Positions 7,544 through 15,950 of a stretch of 64,000 bases of DNA are shown piece by piece. The stretch comes from Sinosporangium siamense (GTDB lineage: Bacteria > Actinomycetota > Actinomycetes > Streptosporangiales > Streptosporangiaceae). Position numbers and translations under genes: made by a program. Each line of letters begins with the position of its first letter. The stretch's first letter is position 1. Location: assembly GCF_016863435.1 (NCBI RefSeq), contig NZ_BOOW01000046.1, positions 1 through 64,000 of the forward strand, written 5' to 3'. The notes beneath the pieces are model-generated. The model was given only the letters and a program-made list of their open reading frames with translations, had not been told where the DNA came from and made no database searches.

Positions 7544-8827
7544 TCAGCCTGTTGCGAAAGTGCGCATGACCAGGCCGGTGCGGGGTTTTGGCCCGAAGGA
7601 GGTTGATTTGCGTGGCACCTGTTCGCCCTCGGCCGCCACCGCTAGGACTGCGCCGGTGGCCAGGGGTTGGAGCACTACGGCGGTGCCGTCTGTGGTTGCC
7701 GCCAGCTTTTCGGCGGTGTATGGGTCATGGTGGACGATCCGTACGGCCTGTTCGTCGTCGTGCATGCCCCACACCTTGGGCAGGAGGAATTCGTTGAAGA
7801 TGGAGGTGTTCAGTGCCTTCCATCCCGCAGTCCTGTCCGGGGGCATGCCGTGTTCGATCTGGAGGGGGTCCGGGTTGGTCAGCAGGTGGCTGCTGCCGTC
7901 GCCGGCCAGGAGGAAGGCGGGCCCGGGGGTCGAGTGGAGCGTTTCCAAGCCCTCGTCCAGGGAGCTGAACTCGTGCACCTGCCAGGCTCCCTTCGCCTTC
8001 GCGACGGCTTCCTTCAGGGGGAGGTCCGGGATGACCCGGTGGATGGGCTTGAGGTCGGGCGGATATAGGGAGGAGTCGACCAGTAGCGCCAGGCCGCTGT
8101 CCCAGGGGCCGGTGCCCATTCCGGCTTGGTGGCGTTCGTGCTGGAGGGCGCGGTAGGTGGCGTACCTGTGGTGGCCGTCGGCGATCAAAGCCTGGCGGGG
8201 GCGCAGGTCGGCGCCGATGAGGTCGTGTTCGTGTTGTTCGACGACGGCCCACAGCCCGTGGCGGATGCCGTCGGACGTCGTCGCTTCGACGAGTGGGGGG
8301 CGGTTGGCCGCGACGGCGTCGACCAGGTGGCTGGCGGGGCCGCCGCCGTCGTAGAGGAGGAAGATCGGTTCGAGGTTGGCTTCTGTGGTGTTCATGAGGG
8401 CGAGGCGGTCGGCGACCGGCCCGGGCATGACGTTCTCGTGGGGGAGGACGATTCGCTCTTCGGGGTCGGCCAGGGCGACGTTGCCGATGAGGCCGCGTTG
8501 GATCACCTGCGGGTCCGGCTGCGTGCCGTTGGGTGCTGCTTGTTCGTAGACGTAAAGGGCTGGGTGATCGTCCACCGCGAGCAGGCCGGAGGTCAGCCAT
8601 GCCTGGAGAGTGTCCCTGGCTTCGCCATATCGGTGGTGGTCGGCGCCTGGGAGGATGAGGCGTACGACGTTGTTGGGGTGCAAGGAGAGGAGATCAAGGA
8701 CATCCTGGTCTGACACCAGGTCGTACGGAGGTGAGATCACCTTGGCCGGGTCGTCCAGGACGTAGCGCACACCGCGAAACGGGTGTAGCACCAGTCCGTC
8801 CGGTACCGGCAGTTCAGGACTGGCCAT
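7544..8827 (-). CDS. DUF1015 family protein
   Basis: The product of about 427 residues has the hallmarks of the DUF1015 family: LVLHPFRGVRYV near the start, VISPPYDLVSDQD, HPNNVVRLILPG, LIADGHHRYATYRAL in the middle, and a C-terminal VWGMHDDEQAVRIVHH stretch. The family is widespread and of unknown biochemical function; the GHHRYA block is its most conserved part. I prefer ATG 8827 (MASPELPVPDG) with GGGAG upstream over the TTG at 8875 that opens the frame. In actinobacteria it often sits near the HAD/tlyA block, as here. It ends convergently against a non-coding gap and starts divergently from the small TPR gene. Confidence 0.88.
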   Translation of the reverse strand: MASPELPVPDGLVLHPFRGVRYVLDDPAKVISPPYDLVSDQDVLDLLSLHPNNVVRLILPGADHHRYGEARDTLQAWLTSGLLAVDDHPALYVYEQAAPNGTQPDPQVIQRGLIGNVALADPEERIVLPHENVMPGPVADRLALMNTTEANLEPIFLLYDGGGPASHLVDAVAANRPPLVEATTSDGIRHGLWAVVEQHEHDLIGADLRPRQALIADGHHRYATYRALQHERHQAGMGTGPWDSGLALLVDSSLYPPDLKPIHRVIPDLPLKEAVAKAKGAWQVHEFSSLDEGLETLHSTPGPAFLLAGDGSSHLLTNPDPLQIEHGMPPDRTAGWKALNTSIFNEFLLPKVWGMHDDEQAVRIVHHDPYTAEKLAATTDGTAVVLQPLATGAVLAVAAEGEQVPRKSTSFGPKPRTGLVMRTFATG

Positions 8828-8928
8828 ACCGGGAATGCTCCCATAAGGGCTGGAATCGTCCACGAAGTGCTCCAATGGCGTGGGGCGGAACGGCTCTCAG
8901 TGTCGGTTGATCTCTCACCTCTCCCACA

Positions 8929-8937
8929 AAGGAGGTC
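8929..8937 (+). promoter_or_regulatory. Near-perfect ribosome-binding site of the small TPR gene
   Basis: AAAGGAGGT lies 6 nt before GTG 8944. It is fully complementary to the 3' end of 16S rRNA and decides the start of the TPR gene. Confidence 0.8.
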
Positions 8938-8943
8938 TGACAC

Positions 8944-9378
8944 GTGATCCAAGGACAGGACTGCTCATTCGACTCCTCAGGTAATGACCCCGGTAGACCC
9001 CACGGTGATGTTTACGACTGGTTTCAACGTGGTTCGCGCCTGCTCAAGGAAGGAAGTCCGGCCGCGGCGGCGGCACTGCTTGAACGCGCGGCGGAGGCCG
9101 AGCCCGAGTCGCGCAGCATCCGTGAGGCTCTAGCCCGCGCCCAGTTCAATTCCCGACAATACGCCCGTGCAGTCGACAGTTTCCGGCTCATCGTGGCCGC
9201 CAACCCCACCGAGGACTACGCCTACTTCGGCCTCGGCCTCTCCCTCTGGCGCACCGGCGACATGGAGGCGGCCCAAGAGCCGCTGGCCATCGCCGTGGCG
9301 ATGCGTCCCGATCAGCGGCACTACGTCTCCGCCCTCAACAGCGTTCGCGCCACCTTGCGCGCCAGGCGGGCATCCTAA
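8944..9378 (+). CDS. Small tetratricopeptide-repeat protein
   Basis: The 144-residue product consists almost entirely of TPR helices. YDWFQRGSRLLKEGSPAAAAALLERAAEAEP, then SIREALARAQFNSRQYARAVDSFRLIVAANP, then DYAYFGLGLSLWRTGDMEAAQEPLAIAVAMRP give about three repeats with the usual W/L-G-Y-A-F-A-P pattern. Such proteins mediate protein-protein contacts in the cytoplasm. Start is GTG 8944, fixed by a near-perfect Shine-Dalgarno. It is monocistronic; a weak hairpin (CCCCGA...TCGGGG, around 9450) lies downstream. Homologues of this size accompany the DUF1015 and HAD genes in related genomes, which I state from general knowledge of this locus rather than a search. Confidence 0.85.
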   Translation: MIQGQDCSFDSSGNDPGRPHGDVYDWFQRGSRLLKEGSPAAAAALLERAAEAEPESRSIREALARAQFNSRQYARAVDSFRLIVAANPTEDYAYFGLGLSLWRTGDMEAAQEPLAIAVAMRPDQRHYVSALNSVRATLRARRAS

Positions 9379-10212
9379 ATCTCCGGCGACACCGCAGTTC
9401 GCACCCTCACGACCCTGACGAACCGCTCCCCGCTACCGTCTTGATCGTCCCCGATGGGAGTCGGGGAGCCAGGTCACCCCATCCGGCATGACTGACTGCC
9501 CTTGTCGTTCCAATGCCCCTCACCCCCCAACGCCGCGCTGCCGCAACCTCACCTCGACCGGGCTGCGGCAGGCGAACTCCTCCAGCCGTGCATGGAAGCC
9601 TTCAGCCGTGCTTGGGGGCTCCTGGCCTATGGAAGGGAACTCTCCAGCCGTGAATGGAAGCCTTCAGCCGTGCTTGGGGGCTCCTGGGCTATGCAAGGGA
9701 ACTCTCCAGCCGTGCATGGGGCCTCTCGGCTTCCGGGCCGACGATCGCTCGTGCCTCGGGCATTTTCCAGCCGTGCGTGAGGCCCTTGGGCTTCTCGGCC
9801 GACGATCCCTCGTGCTTCAGGAACTTTCCAGCTGTGCGCGGAAGCTCTCCAGTCGGGTAGGAGGGGGCGGCTGTGCCCCATGGGAGCCGCTCGTGAGGTG
9901 CCCCCACGGGTTTGGACAGGGGGCCGGGGCCTTCCGACGGGATCGGCAGGGTTTGCGGTCAAGGGGCAAGGCCTGGATGACGTCAGAGGCGACAGAGGCG
10001 GGCGATCGTGCGGATTGGGGTGTCCTTTCCCCGGTTCTCGTCGGAGGCGGTCGTGGGGCTGTCGGTGGTGGTTGGGCGGGGTCGGGTGAGTCCGCTCTCC
10101 TGGTTTGTGTTGGGCGGCGAGCGTTGGGGGGCAATGGCGGGTGGGCGTGCGGGGTGGGAGTCCCACGGAGCACGAACCCGCCGCGGCGTTTGGAACGCCC
10201 CAAAAGCCTCGA
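9379..10212. other. 834-bp intergenic region with degenerate tandem repeats
   Basis: No believable protein is encoded on either strand. The region lies between the TPR gene and the convergent HAD gene. It contains five or more degenerate copies of a unit of about 62 bp (9573-9860, listed separately). A hairpin CCCCGA/TCGGGG at about 9450-9468 could end the TPR transcript. Confidence 0.5.
9573..9860. repeat. Degenerate tandem repeats of about 62 bp
   Basis: Units begin with GAACTCTCCAGCCGTG-like sequence at 9573, 9637, 9699, about 9759 and 9821, giving periods of 64, 62, 60 and 62 nt, with a partial unit at 9841. Units 1-3 also share a second CAGCCGTGCTTGGGGGCTCCTGG half. Units 3-5 share a different half with CGGCCGACGATCSCTCGTGC. 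The array therefore seems to consist of two repeat subtypes. Confidence 0.7.
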
Positions 10213-11232
10213 TCAGGCCAGGATCACGTCGAGAGCAGGCTTGAGCGTCGCGGGGTCGGCCCGGCCGTCGCCTGCCGCGTGCCAGGTGGCGGCGGCTGCG
10301 GCGCGTAGGGCGTCCACGGGGTCGCCGTGGCCGTTGAGGGACAGGCCGCTCTCTGACCAGGTGGCGGTCCACGTGCGGCAGGTCCAGGTGTCCCCGTGGG
10401 CGGTCACGTCGGGGTAGGGGTGGTGCAGCACCGACAGGTCGGCGCCGATGTAGGTGGGGCGGTGGTGAGGGGCCGCGGTGAGGATGTCGAGGGGCTGGGC
10501 CACGCCGGTGAGGACGAGGAGGCTGTCCACCGAGGCGTTGGTGGCGCCCTCGATGTCGGTGTCCAGGCGGTCGCCGACGACCAGGGGGCGCAGTGAGCCG
10601 GTGCGGAGGATGGATTCGCGGTGCATGGGCCGCTCGGGTTTGCCGGCGACGATGGGGGCGACGCCGGTCGCGTGGGCGATGACCTGGGTGAGGGATCCGT
10701 TGCCCGGCACCTCGCCTCGCCCGGTGGGCATGGTGGTGTCCGAGTTGGAGGCGACGAACAGTGCGCCTTGCCGTACGGCGAGAGCCCCTTCTCTGATTAG
10801 GCTGTAAGAGAGGTCGGGGGCGAATCCTTCGACGACCGCCGCCGGGCGGTCGAGCGCGGTGGTGACGGGCCGCAGTCCCAGTTCACGCACGGCTGAGCGC
10901 AGCCCCATGGCCCCCACAACCAAGACCGGAGCTCCCGGGCCGACCCTTTCGAGGATCAATCGGGCGGCGGCTTGGGCTGCGGTCACGACGTCTTCGGGGG
11001 TGGCCGGAACCCCTAGTGCGGTGAGGTGTTCGGCGATGGCAGCAGGGGTGCGCGACGCGTTGTTGGTGCAGTATGCGAGCCGTGTGCCGAGCCGCGCCGC
11101 CTCCGTTAGGGACTCCGGAGCGGCGGGTATCGGGTGTGCTCCTAAGTAGACAACCCCGTCAAGGTCAAGCAGAAGAGTGTCGTAGTTGTGCAGCAGAGCA
11201 TTTACCCCCAAAGCACACCTCTCTAGCTTCAA
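10213..11232 (-). CDS. HAD-superfamily IIA hydrolase (NagD-like phosphatase)
   Basis: The 339-residue product has the class IIA HAD layout. Motif I is LLLDLDGVVYLG (about residues 20-31), motif II is YCTNNASRTPAAIA (about 54-67), a capping domain follows in the middle, the motif III Lys is in AGKPERPMHR, and motif IV is VVGDRLDTDIEGA. It hydrolyses small phosphate esters. Its position next to tlyA matches M. tuberculosis Rv1692, reported as a glycerol-3-phosphate phosphatase, so a role in glycerophospholipid turnover is plausible. Starts are ambiguous: TTG 11232 and TTG 11214 both have purine-rich sites upstream. It follows the SCP2 gene by about 45 bp on the same strand. Confidence 0.88.
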   Translation of the reverse strand: MKLERCALGVNALLHNYDTLLLDLDGVVYLGAHPIPAAPESLTEAARLGTRLAYCTNNASRTPAAIAEHLTALGVPATPEDVVTAAQAAARLILERVGPGAPVLVVGAMGLRSAVRELGLRPVTTALDRPAAVVEGFAPDLSYSLIREGALAVRQGALFVASNSDTTMPTGRGEVPGNGSLTQVIAHATGVAPIVAGKPERPMHRESILRTGSLRPLVVGDRLDTDIEGATNASVDSLLVLTGVAQPLDILTAAPHHRPTYIGADLSVLHHPYPDVTAHGDTWTCRTWTATWSESGLSLNGHGDPVDALRAAAAATWHAAGDGRADPATLKPALDVILA

Positions 11233-11277
11233 GCCCGTCCCTGAAGCACCATTTTTCCACCCAGTCCGGGAAGACTT

Positions 11278-11625
11278 TTAAAGGAGCTTGCGAAGGCGCA
11301 TCAGGTCTCCGAAACTGGCGTCGAGCTTGACCCGGCCGCTGAACAGCGCGCGGCCCGTGTCGAGGGTCCCGTCGACCAGTGCGATGAGGTCGTCACTGGT
11401 GATGGTGAGACGCACGTCGGCGGGTGGCACCTCGGTCGGCGGACACTCCTCGAACGGCCCAAGACCGCCGTGGTGAAGGCGACCGTGGAACGTGAGACCC
11501 AGGTCTGAGATGTGACAGTTGATGGTCCGTTCGACCACGTGCTTGGCACGTGTCTGGTGGTCGAGCCCGTCGAACTGCTCGCCTAGTTTCAGCAGTGCCA
11601 CTCGACACTCATCGACGGTCGCCAT
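11278..11625 (-). CDS. SCP2 sterol-binding domain protein
   Basis: The 115-residue single-domain product resembles sterol-carrier-protein-2 folds. Its C-terminal half reads VRLTITSDDLIALVDGTLDTGRALFSGRVKLDAS, matching the typical SCP2 pattern (ltl..dd...l..G..d...af..GkikvsGd). SCP2 domains bind lipids in a hydrophobic tunnel; the ligand here is unknown. Start ATG 11625 has AAAGGGAAA upstream. It leads a two-gene minus-strand unit with the HAD phosphatase, which would fit lipid handling, and it diverges from the phasin/H1-like gene. Confidence 0.8.
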   Translation of the reverse strand: MATVDECRVALLKLGEQFDGLDHQTRAKHVVERTINCHISDLGLTFHGRLHHGGLGPFEECPPTEVPPADVRLTITSDDLIALVDGTLDTGRALFSGRVKLDASFGDLMRLRKLL

Positions 11626-11748
11626 GGGGCGGTTTCCCTTTCATTCCGGACCGGTCCATACCTCTCTACATACGGAAGGTAGCGTTCCGCATAGGCACAA
11701 CGTGAAATCCGGCACGCGGGGGGCGCGCCGGAAAAGGAGGCGTCTGCC

Positions 11749-13833
11749 ATGGTGTTCGAAGCTTTGCGGGGATATACGCAAGAGCCAGATCGCACCAATG
11801 GGACAACGAACAGAGCCCACTCTGTAGTTCGCGATCTGTTGTCCACTGGTGAAAACGGGGTGAGCCAGGTGTCCGGTCAAGTCGATTCGCTCGCTGACGA
11901 GCTTGTTACTGCAGGTAGGTCCATGAAGCATAGGTTCGATGAGATCGTACGTGGAGAGGTTGACCGCTTGATGCGTGTCCTCGACCTCCCTCGTGGCGAG
12001 GATATCGACCGCCTGCACGATCGTGTCACGGAGCTGGAGTCCCGGCTCAGTCCGGGCACGACCCGTGCTGCGGCGGGCAGGCGGACCACCGCCACGAAGC
12101 ACACCGCCACAAGGACGGCGGCGGCGCGTACGGCACGAGCCGGCCGCACCGCCACCGCCACAGCGGCCAAGGCACCCGCCAAGCGCGCCACGGGGGCGGG
12201 CACGACGGCGGCCAAGCGCGATGCGGCGACGAAGCGCGCAGGAGCGGGCACGACGCGTCGTGCCGCGGCGGCGCCCTCCGCCTCCCGCACCGCCACCACG
12301 GCGGCGGCCAAGCGCACGGCGGCAGGCAAGGCGGCCACCACGAGGCGTACGGCTGCCGCCACCAAAGCGGGCACCCGCGCCACCGCCACGCCCGCGAGGC
12401 GGGCCGCCACCGCCGCCAAGCGCGCCACGGGCGGCAGGACGACGGTGACCGCCCGCCGCACCGCGACAGGCGCCGCCAAGCGCGGTACGGCTGCCGCCGG
12501 CGAGGCCGCCAAGCGCACCACCAGCAGGGCCGGCGGAGCCAAGGCGACGGCTGCCAAGCGTCCGGCGGCCAAGAACACGACGGCCAAGGCCACGACGGCG
12601 GCCAAGCGGCCTGCTCGCGCGGCTGCGAAGACGACCGCGACGCGGGGTGCGGCGGCGACGACTCGCCGGGCCACGGGGGCCGCGGCCAAGACAACCGCGG
12701 CCAAGCGGCCTGCACGAGCAGCCGCGAAGACGACGATGGAGAAGGCGACGACCGCCGCCAAGCGGCCCGCTCGCGCCGCCGCCAAGACGACGGCGACCGC
12801 TCGCCGGGCCACTGGGGCCGCGGTGAAGAAGGCCGGCACGGCGACGCGGCGGACCGCGGCGACCACGCGGACGGCGGCCTCCCGGGCCGCGGGCAAGGCC
12901 ATGGAGACGGGCAAGCCGCCCGCCCGCACGGCGGCGAAGACCACCACCAGGCGTACGGCGGGGGCGACCGCGCGCACCCCTGGCACGGCGGCGGCCAAGA
13001 AGACCGCGGGTGCCGCGACCACGGCCGCGCGCCGGGCGACAGAAGCCGCGAAGCGCACCACCGAAGCGGCCAAGACCACCACCGCGGCGGCGAAGCGCAC
13101 AACTGCGGCGGCCAAGCGCACGACCGCGGCGGCGAAGCGGACCACCACGGCCGCGACCCGGCGCACGGCGACCAAGGCCGGCACCTCCAGGACCACCACA
13201 TCCAGGACCGAGGGAGCCGCGGGGCGTTCGGCGGCGGCCAAGCGCACGACGAAGGCGTCCGCGGGCGGTGCCAAGCGTGCCTCCGCGTCCACCGGTACGG
13301 CCAAGCGCACGACGAGAGCGGCCGCGAAGGCCGGCACCGCGACCCGCGCCACGGCGAAGGCCGGCACGACAAGGGCCGGCACCACGAGGACCGGCACGGC
13401 GGCCCGAGCGGGCCGTAGCACGGCTTCGCGCGCCAGGACGGCCACCAAGGCCGCCCCGGCGAGGAACGGCGCAGGCAGGGCCACGAGAGGAGCTTCCACG
13501 GCATCCATGGAGCCGGGCCGCATGCCCGCGATGGGCATGGGCATGATGCCGACCGGCATGATGGGCGCTTCGGGCTCGCCGAGGGCGACCGCGGGGGCGA
13601 CGGCGGCCACAGGGTCCGGTACGGTCAAGGCAGCCACGCGCAGGGCGACGGGTTCCCGGGCCTCGCGCGCTGGGGCCTCCCGTGTGAGCAAGGCGCCGAG
13701 GGGTTCCAAGGCGACGACCACCAGGGCCACAAGAAGCACACGGGCCTCGGCGACCTCGAGGTCCGCGGCGGGCAAGGCCGCAGCGGGCTCCGCCAGGGGT
13801 GCCGTGAGGAGGACTGCCGGAGGGGGCGCATGA
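11749..13833 (+). CDS. Phasin-like/histone H1-like Lys-Ala-Thr-rich protein (PhaF-like layout)
   Basis: The 694-residue product has an N-terminal segment of about 100 residues with coiled-coil character. It reads VSQVSGQVDSLADELVTAGR, then FDEIVRGEVDRLMRVLDLPR, then EDIDRLHDRVTELESRL. This resembles the end of phasin domains (GxPTxxDIxxLxxRVxxLE). About 590 residues of Ala/Lys/Arg/Thr repeats (AAKRTT, AAKTTATRRATGAA) follow, like eukaryotic histone H1 tails, and the product is strongly basic. A Met/Gly-rich island (PGRMPAMGMGMMPTGMMGAS) interrupts the tail near residue 590. Pseudomonas PhaF has the same order (phasin, then H1-like tail) and tethers granules to the nucleoid. A DNA-binding nucleoid or granule-anchoring role is inferred. 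It overlaps the next gene by ATGA. Confidence 0.8.
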   Translation: MVFEALRGYTQEPDRTNGTTNRAHSVVRDLLSTGENGVSQVSGQVDSLADELVTAGRSMKHRFDEIVRGEVDRLMRVLDLPRGEDIDRLHDRVTELESRLSPGTTRAAAGRRTTATKHTATRTAAARTARAGRTATATAAKAPAKRATGAGTTAAKRDAATKRAGAGTTRRAAAAPSASRTATTAAAKRTAAGKAATTRRTAAATKAGTRATATPARRAATAAKRATGGRTTVTARRTATGAAKRGTAAAGEAAKRTTSRAGGAKATAAKRPAAKNTTAKATTAAKRPARAAAKTTATRGAAATTRRATGAAAKTTAAKRPARAAAKTTMEKATTAAKRPARAAAKTTATARRATGAAVKKAGTATRRTAATTRTAASRAAGKAMETGKPPARTAAKTTTRRTAGATARTPGTAAAKKTAGAATTAARRATEAAKRTTEAAKTTTAAAKRTTAAAKRTTAAAKRTTTAATRRTATKAGTSRTTTSRTEGAAGRSAAAKRTTKASAGGAKRASASTGTAKRTTRAAAKAGTATRATAKAGTTRAGTTRTGTAARAGRSTASRARTATKAAPARNGAGRATRGASTASMEPGRMPAMGMGMMPTGMMGASGSPRATAGATAATGSGTVKAATRRATGSRASRAGASRVSKAPRGSKATTTRATRSTRASATSRSAAGKAAAGSARGAVRRTAGGGA

Positions 13834-14015
13834 CAGACCTGCTGGAGGCGACCGGCGACGCGCGGGTCGATGACGCTCTCACGGGACTGACCCGGTTGCC
13901 CGGGTTGCCCGTGTCGGCGCATGTGGCTGTCTTCGAGGAGGTGTTCGCCGGGTTGGAGGAGGCTCTCACCGGGGCGGACGACTCTTCCGCGCGAGCCGTG
14001 GAGCACGGCGGGTGA
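13830..14015 (+). CDS. Small conserved protein upstream of tlyA
   Basis: The 61-residue acidic, helical product (MTDLLEATGDARVDDALTGL and onward) has no recognised domain. Size and position match the small unnamed gene before tlyA in mycobacteria (Rv1693). The ATG at 13830 overlaps the TGA of the H1-like gene in an ATGA, so the two are translationally coupled. About 40 bp separate it from tlyA. Function unknown. Confidence 0.75.
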   Translation: MTDLLEATGDARVDDALTGLTRLPGLPVSAHVAVFEEVFAGLEEALTGADDSSARAVEHGG

Positions 14016-14055
14016 GTTCTGTGCCGCCGGAGTCGGCTCTAGAACGGAGGACCGG

Positions 14056-14874
14056 GTGAGCCGGCGCATGAGGCTCGACAGCGAGCTCGTGCGCCGGGGG
14101 CTCGCCCGGTCCCGAGAGCAGGCGGGGCAGCTTATCGATGCGGGGCGGGTGTCCGTCGGGGGCCGGGTCGCGGGCAAGGCGGCCACCCAGGTGGACACCG
14201 CGTCGGCCATCGTCGTGGCCGAGGCCCCCGAGGGTCCCGATTACGTGTCGCGCGGCGCGCACAAGCTGCTGGGCGCCCTTGAGGCGTTCGCGCCGCGCGG
14301 TCTCGCGGTCGAGGGCCGCCTCTGCCTCGACGCGGGCGCCTCGACCGGCGGTTTCACCGACGTGCTGCTGCGCCGCGGCGCGGCGCGCGTGCTGGCGGTC
14401 GACGTGGGATACGGCCAGCTTGCCTGGTCGCTCCGTACGGACGACCGGGTCAAGGTGATGGAGCGCGTCAACGTGCGCGATCTCACCCCCGAGCTCGTGG
14501 GGGAGCCGCCGTCGCTGATCGTCGGCGATCTGTCGTTCATCTCGCTCCGGCTGGTGCTGCCCGCTTTGAGTGGGTGCGCCGCGCCGCGGGCGGATTTCGT
14601 GTTGCTGGTGAAGCCGCAGTTCGAGGTGGGCAAGGAGCGTGTGGGGGCGGGCGGAGTGGTCCGCGACCCGGGGCTCCGGGCGCAGTCGGTGTTCGATGTG
14701 GCGGCCTCGGCGACGGCGCTCGATCTGGCGGTGCGAGGCGTGACGGCCAGCCCCCTGCCGGGGCCGTCGGGCAACGTGGAATATCTTTTGTGGCTGGGCA
14801 AAGGAGAGGGCGCGCCGCCCGTCGCGGACCTCTCCTCAGAGATCGAACGGGCGGTCGCGGAGGGGCCTCGGTGA
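14056..14874 (+). CDS. tlyA: TlyA family rRNA 2'-O-methyltransferase
   Basis: The 272-residue product has an S4 RNA-binding domain (about 4-60: RLDSELVRRGLARSREQAGQ, then AGRVSVGGR) and an FtsJ/RrmJ-type SAM methyltransferase domain (about 62-255). Motifs include YVSRGAHKLLGALEAF, LDAGASTGGFTDVLLRRGA (SAM loop) and LLVKPQFEVGKERVG. TlyA of M. tuberculosis 2'-O-methylates 16S C1409 and 23S C1920 and confers capreomycin sensitivity; the same role is inferred. Start GTG 14056 follows CGGAGG (14045-14050); the frame stays open further upstream but without family similarity. The stop overlaps the NAD kinase start (GTGA). Confidence 0.95.
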   Translation: MSRRMRLDSELVRRGLARSREQAGQLIDAGRVSVGGRVAGKAATQVDTASAIVVAEAPEGPDYVSRGAHKLLGALEAFAPRGLAVEGRLCLDAGASTGGFTDVLLRRGAARVLAVDVGYGQLAWSLRTDDRVKVMERVNVRDLTPELVGEPPSLIVGDLSFISLRLVLPALSGCAAPRADFVLLVKPQFEVGKERVGAGGVVRDPGLRAQSVFDVAASATALDLAVRGVTASPLPGPSGNVEYLLWLGKGEGAPPVADLSSEIERAVAEGPR

Positions 14875-15779
14875 CGAGTGGGAGGCGGACCTTCCTGGTG
14901 ACCGCTCACATCGGCCGCGATGCCGCGGTCGAGAGTGCCAGGCGGGTCATCCACCAGCTGCTCGACGCGGGCCTCGCGGTGCGCGTGCTCAAGAGCGAGG
15001 CCGACGCGATGGCCTGCCGGGGCGCCGAGGTGGTGGCCGAGGGCGCCGCGGCGGCCGAGGGCGCCGAGATGATGATCGTCCTGGGCGGCGACGGCACGCT
15101 GCTGCGGGCCGCGGAGATCGCCCGCCCGGGCGGCGCGCCGCTGCTCGGGGTCAACCTCGGCCATGTGGGCTTTCTCGCCGAGGCGGAGGTGGCCGACCTC
15201 ACCGAGGCGGTCGACCTGATCGTACGGCGGCGCTACGACGTCGAGCACCGCATGACCGTCGAGGTGACCGCGCGGCACAACGGCGAGGTCATCGCCGACA
15301 CCTGGGCGTTGAACGAGGCCACGGTGGAGAAGGGCGACCGCATCCTGGAAGTCGTCGCGGAGGTCGACGGACGGCCTTTGTCCAGATGGGGCTGCGACGG
15401 GGTGATCTGCGCCACCTCCACGGGGTCCACCGCCTATGCCTTCTCCGCGGGTGGTCCCGTCGTGTGGCCGGAGGTGGAGGCGCTGCTGATGGTGCCGATC
15501 AGCGCTCATGCGCTGTTCGCCCGTCCGATGGTGGTGTCGCCGAAGTCGAGGCTCGCGGTCGAGATCGTGCCCGACACCCCGGGCGGGGTGCTCTGGTGCG
15601 ACGGCAGGCGGCGGTTCGACCTGCCGTCGGGGTCGCGGGTGGAGGTGCGCCGGGGCGACGTCCCGGTGCGGCTCGCGCGGCTGCACGGCGTCGAGGACAC
15701 CGGTGCGCCGTTCACCGACCGGCTGGTGGCGAAGTTCGAGCTTCCCGTGCAGGGCTGGCGCGGTCGCGTCCGCCCCTGA
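14871..15779 (+). CDS. nadK: NAD kinase
   Basis: The 302-residue enzyme phosphorylates NAD to NADP using ATP or polyphosphate. It shows the diagnostic GGDGTLLRA motif (about residues 72-80), NLGHVGFLAE, the NEATVEKG segment, and the TSTGSTAYAFSAGGPVVWP block of the conserved NAD-binding core. Length fits actinobacterial NadK (about 300). GTG 14871 overlaps the tlyA stop in GTGA, so translation is coupled to tlyA. It is the main NADP source for the window's own zwf enzyme. Confidence 0.95.
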   Translation: MTSGRRTFLVTAHIGRDAAVESARRVIHQLLDAGLAVRVLKSEADAMACRGAEVVAEGAAAAEGAEMMIVLGGDGTLLRAAEIARPGGAPLLGVNLGHVGFLAEAEVADLTEAVDLIVRRRYDVEHRMTVEVTARHNGEVIADTWALNEATVEKGDRILEVVAEVDGRPLSRWGCDGVICATSTGSTAYAFSAGGPVVWPEVEALLMVPISAHALFARPMVVSPKSRLAVEIVPDTPGGVLWCDGRRRFDLPSGSRVEVRRGDVPVRLARLHGVEDTGAPFTDRLVAKFELPVQGWRGRVRP

Positions 15780-15914
15780 GCCGCGCCTTCCTGAAGTGCT
15801 TTCCGGGAAGAGGCACGCGACGACACGCACATAAGTGCCACCTCACACATCTGTGGGCATCGAGGTCGAGCTCAGCCGAAGCGCGTAGGATCGTGGCGCG
15901 CACCGCACAGGTGT

Positions 15915-15930
15915 TCGACAACTTGTTCGA
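15915..15930 (+). promoter_or_regulatory. Candidate LexA/SOS box upstream of recN
   Basis: TCGACAACTTGTTCGA matches the actinobacterial/Bacillus-type SOS consensus TCGAACnnnnGTTCGA at 10 of 12 fixed positions; the right half is exact and the left half has the two mismatches. It lies 20 bp before the recN start, where a LexA repressor would block transcription, and recN is a classical SOS gene in several bacteria. Confidence 0.45.
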
Positions 15931-15950
15931 TGGGTTGGACGGAGGGGCCA

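Noticed and set aside
7127-7606. 159-codon plus-strand frame between the SSB-like and DUF1015 genes
   Set aside because: Runs into the opposite-strand DUF1015 gene, Gly/Arg/Trp-rich, no ribosome-binding site or motif.
13921-14055. Longer tlyA start
   Set aside because: The extension has no S4-family similarity and overlaps the small upstream gene; GTG 14056 has a good ribosome-binding site.
11877-14210. 777-codon Ala/Val-rich frame antisense to the H1-like gene
   Set aside because: Produced by the Lys/Ala/Thr codon repeats on the plus strand.
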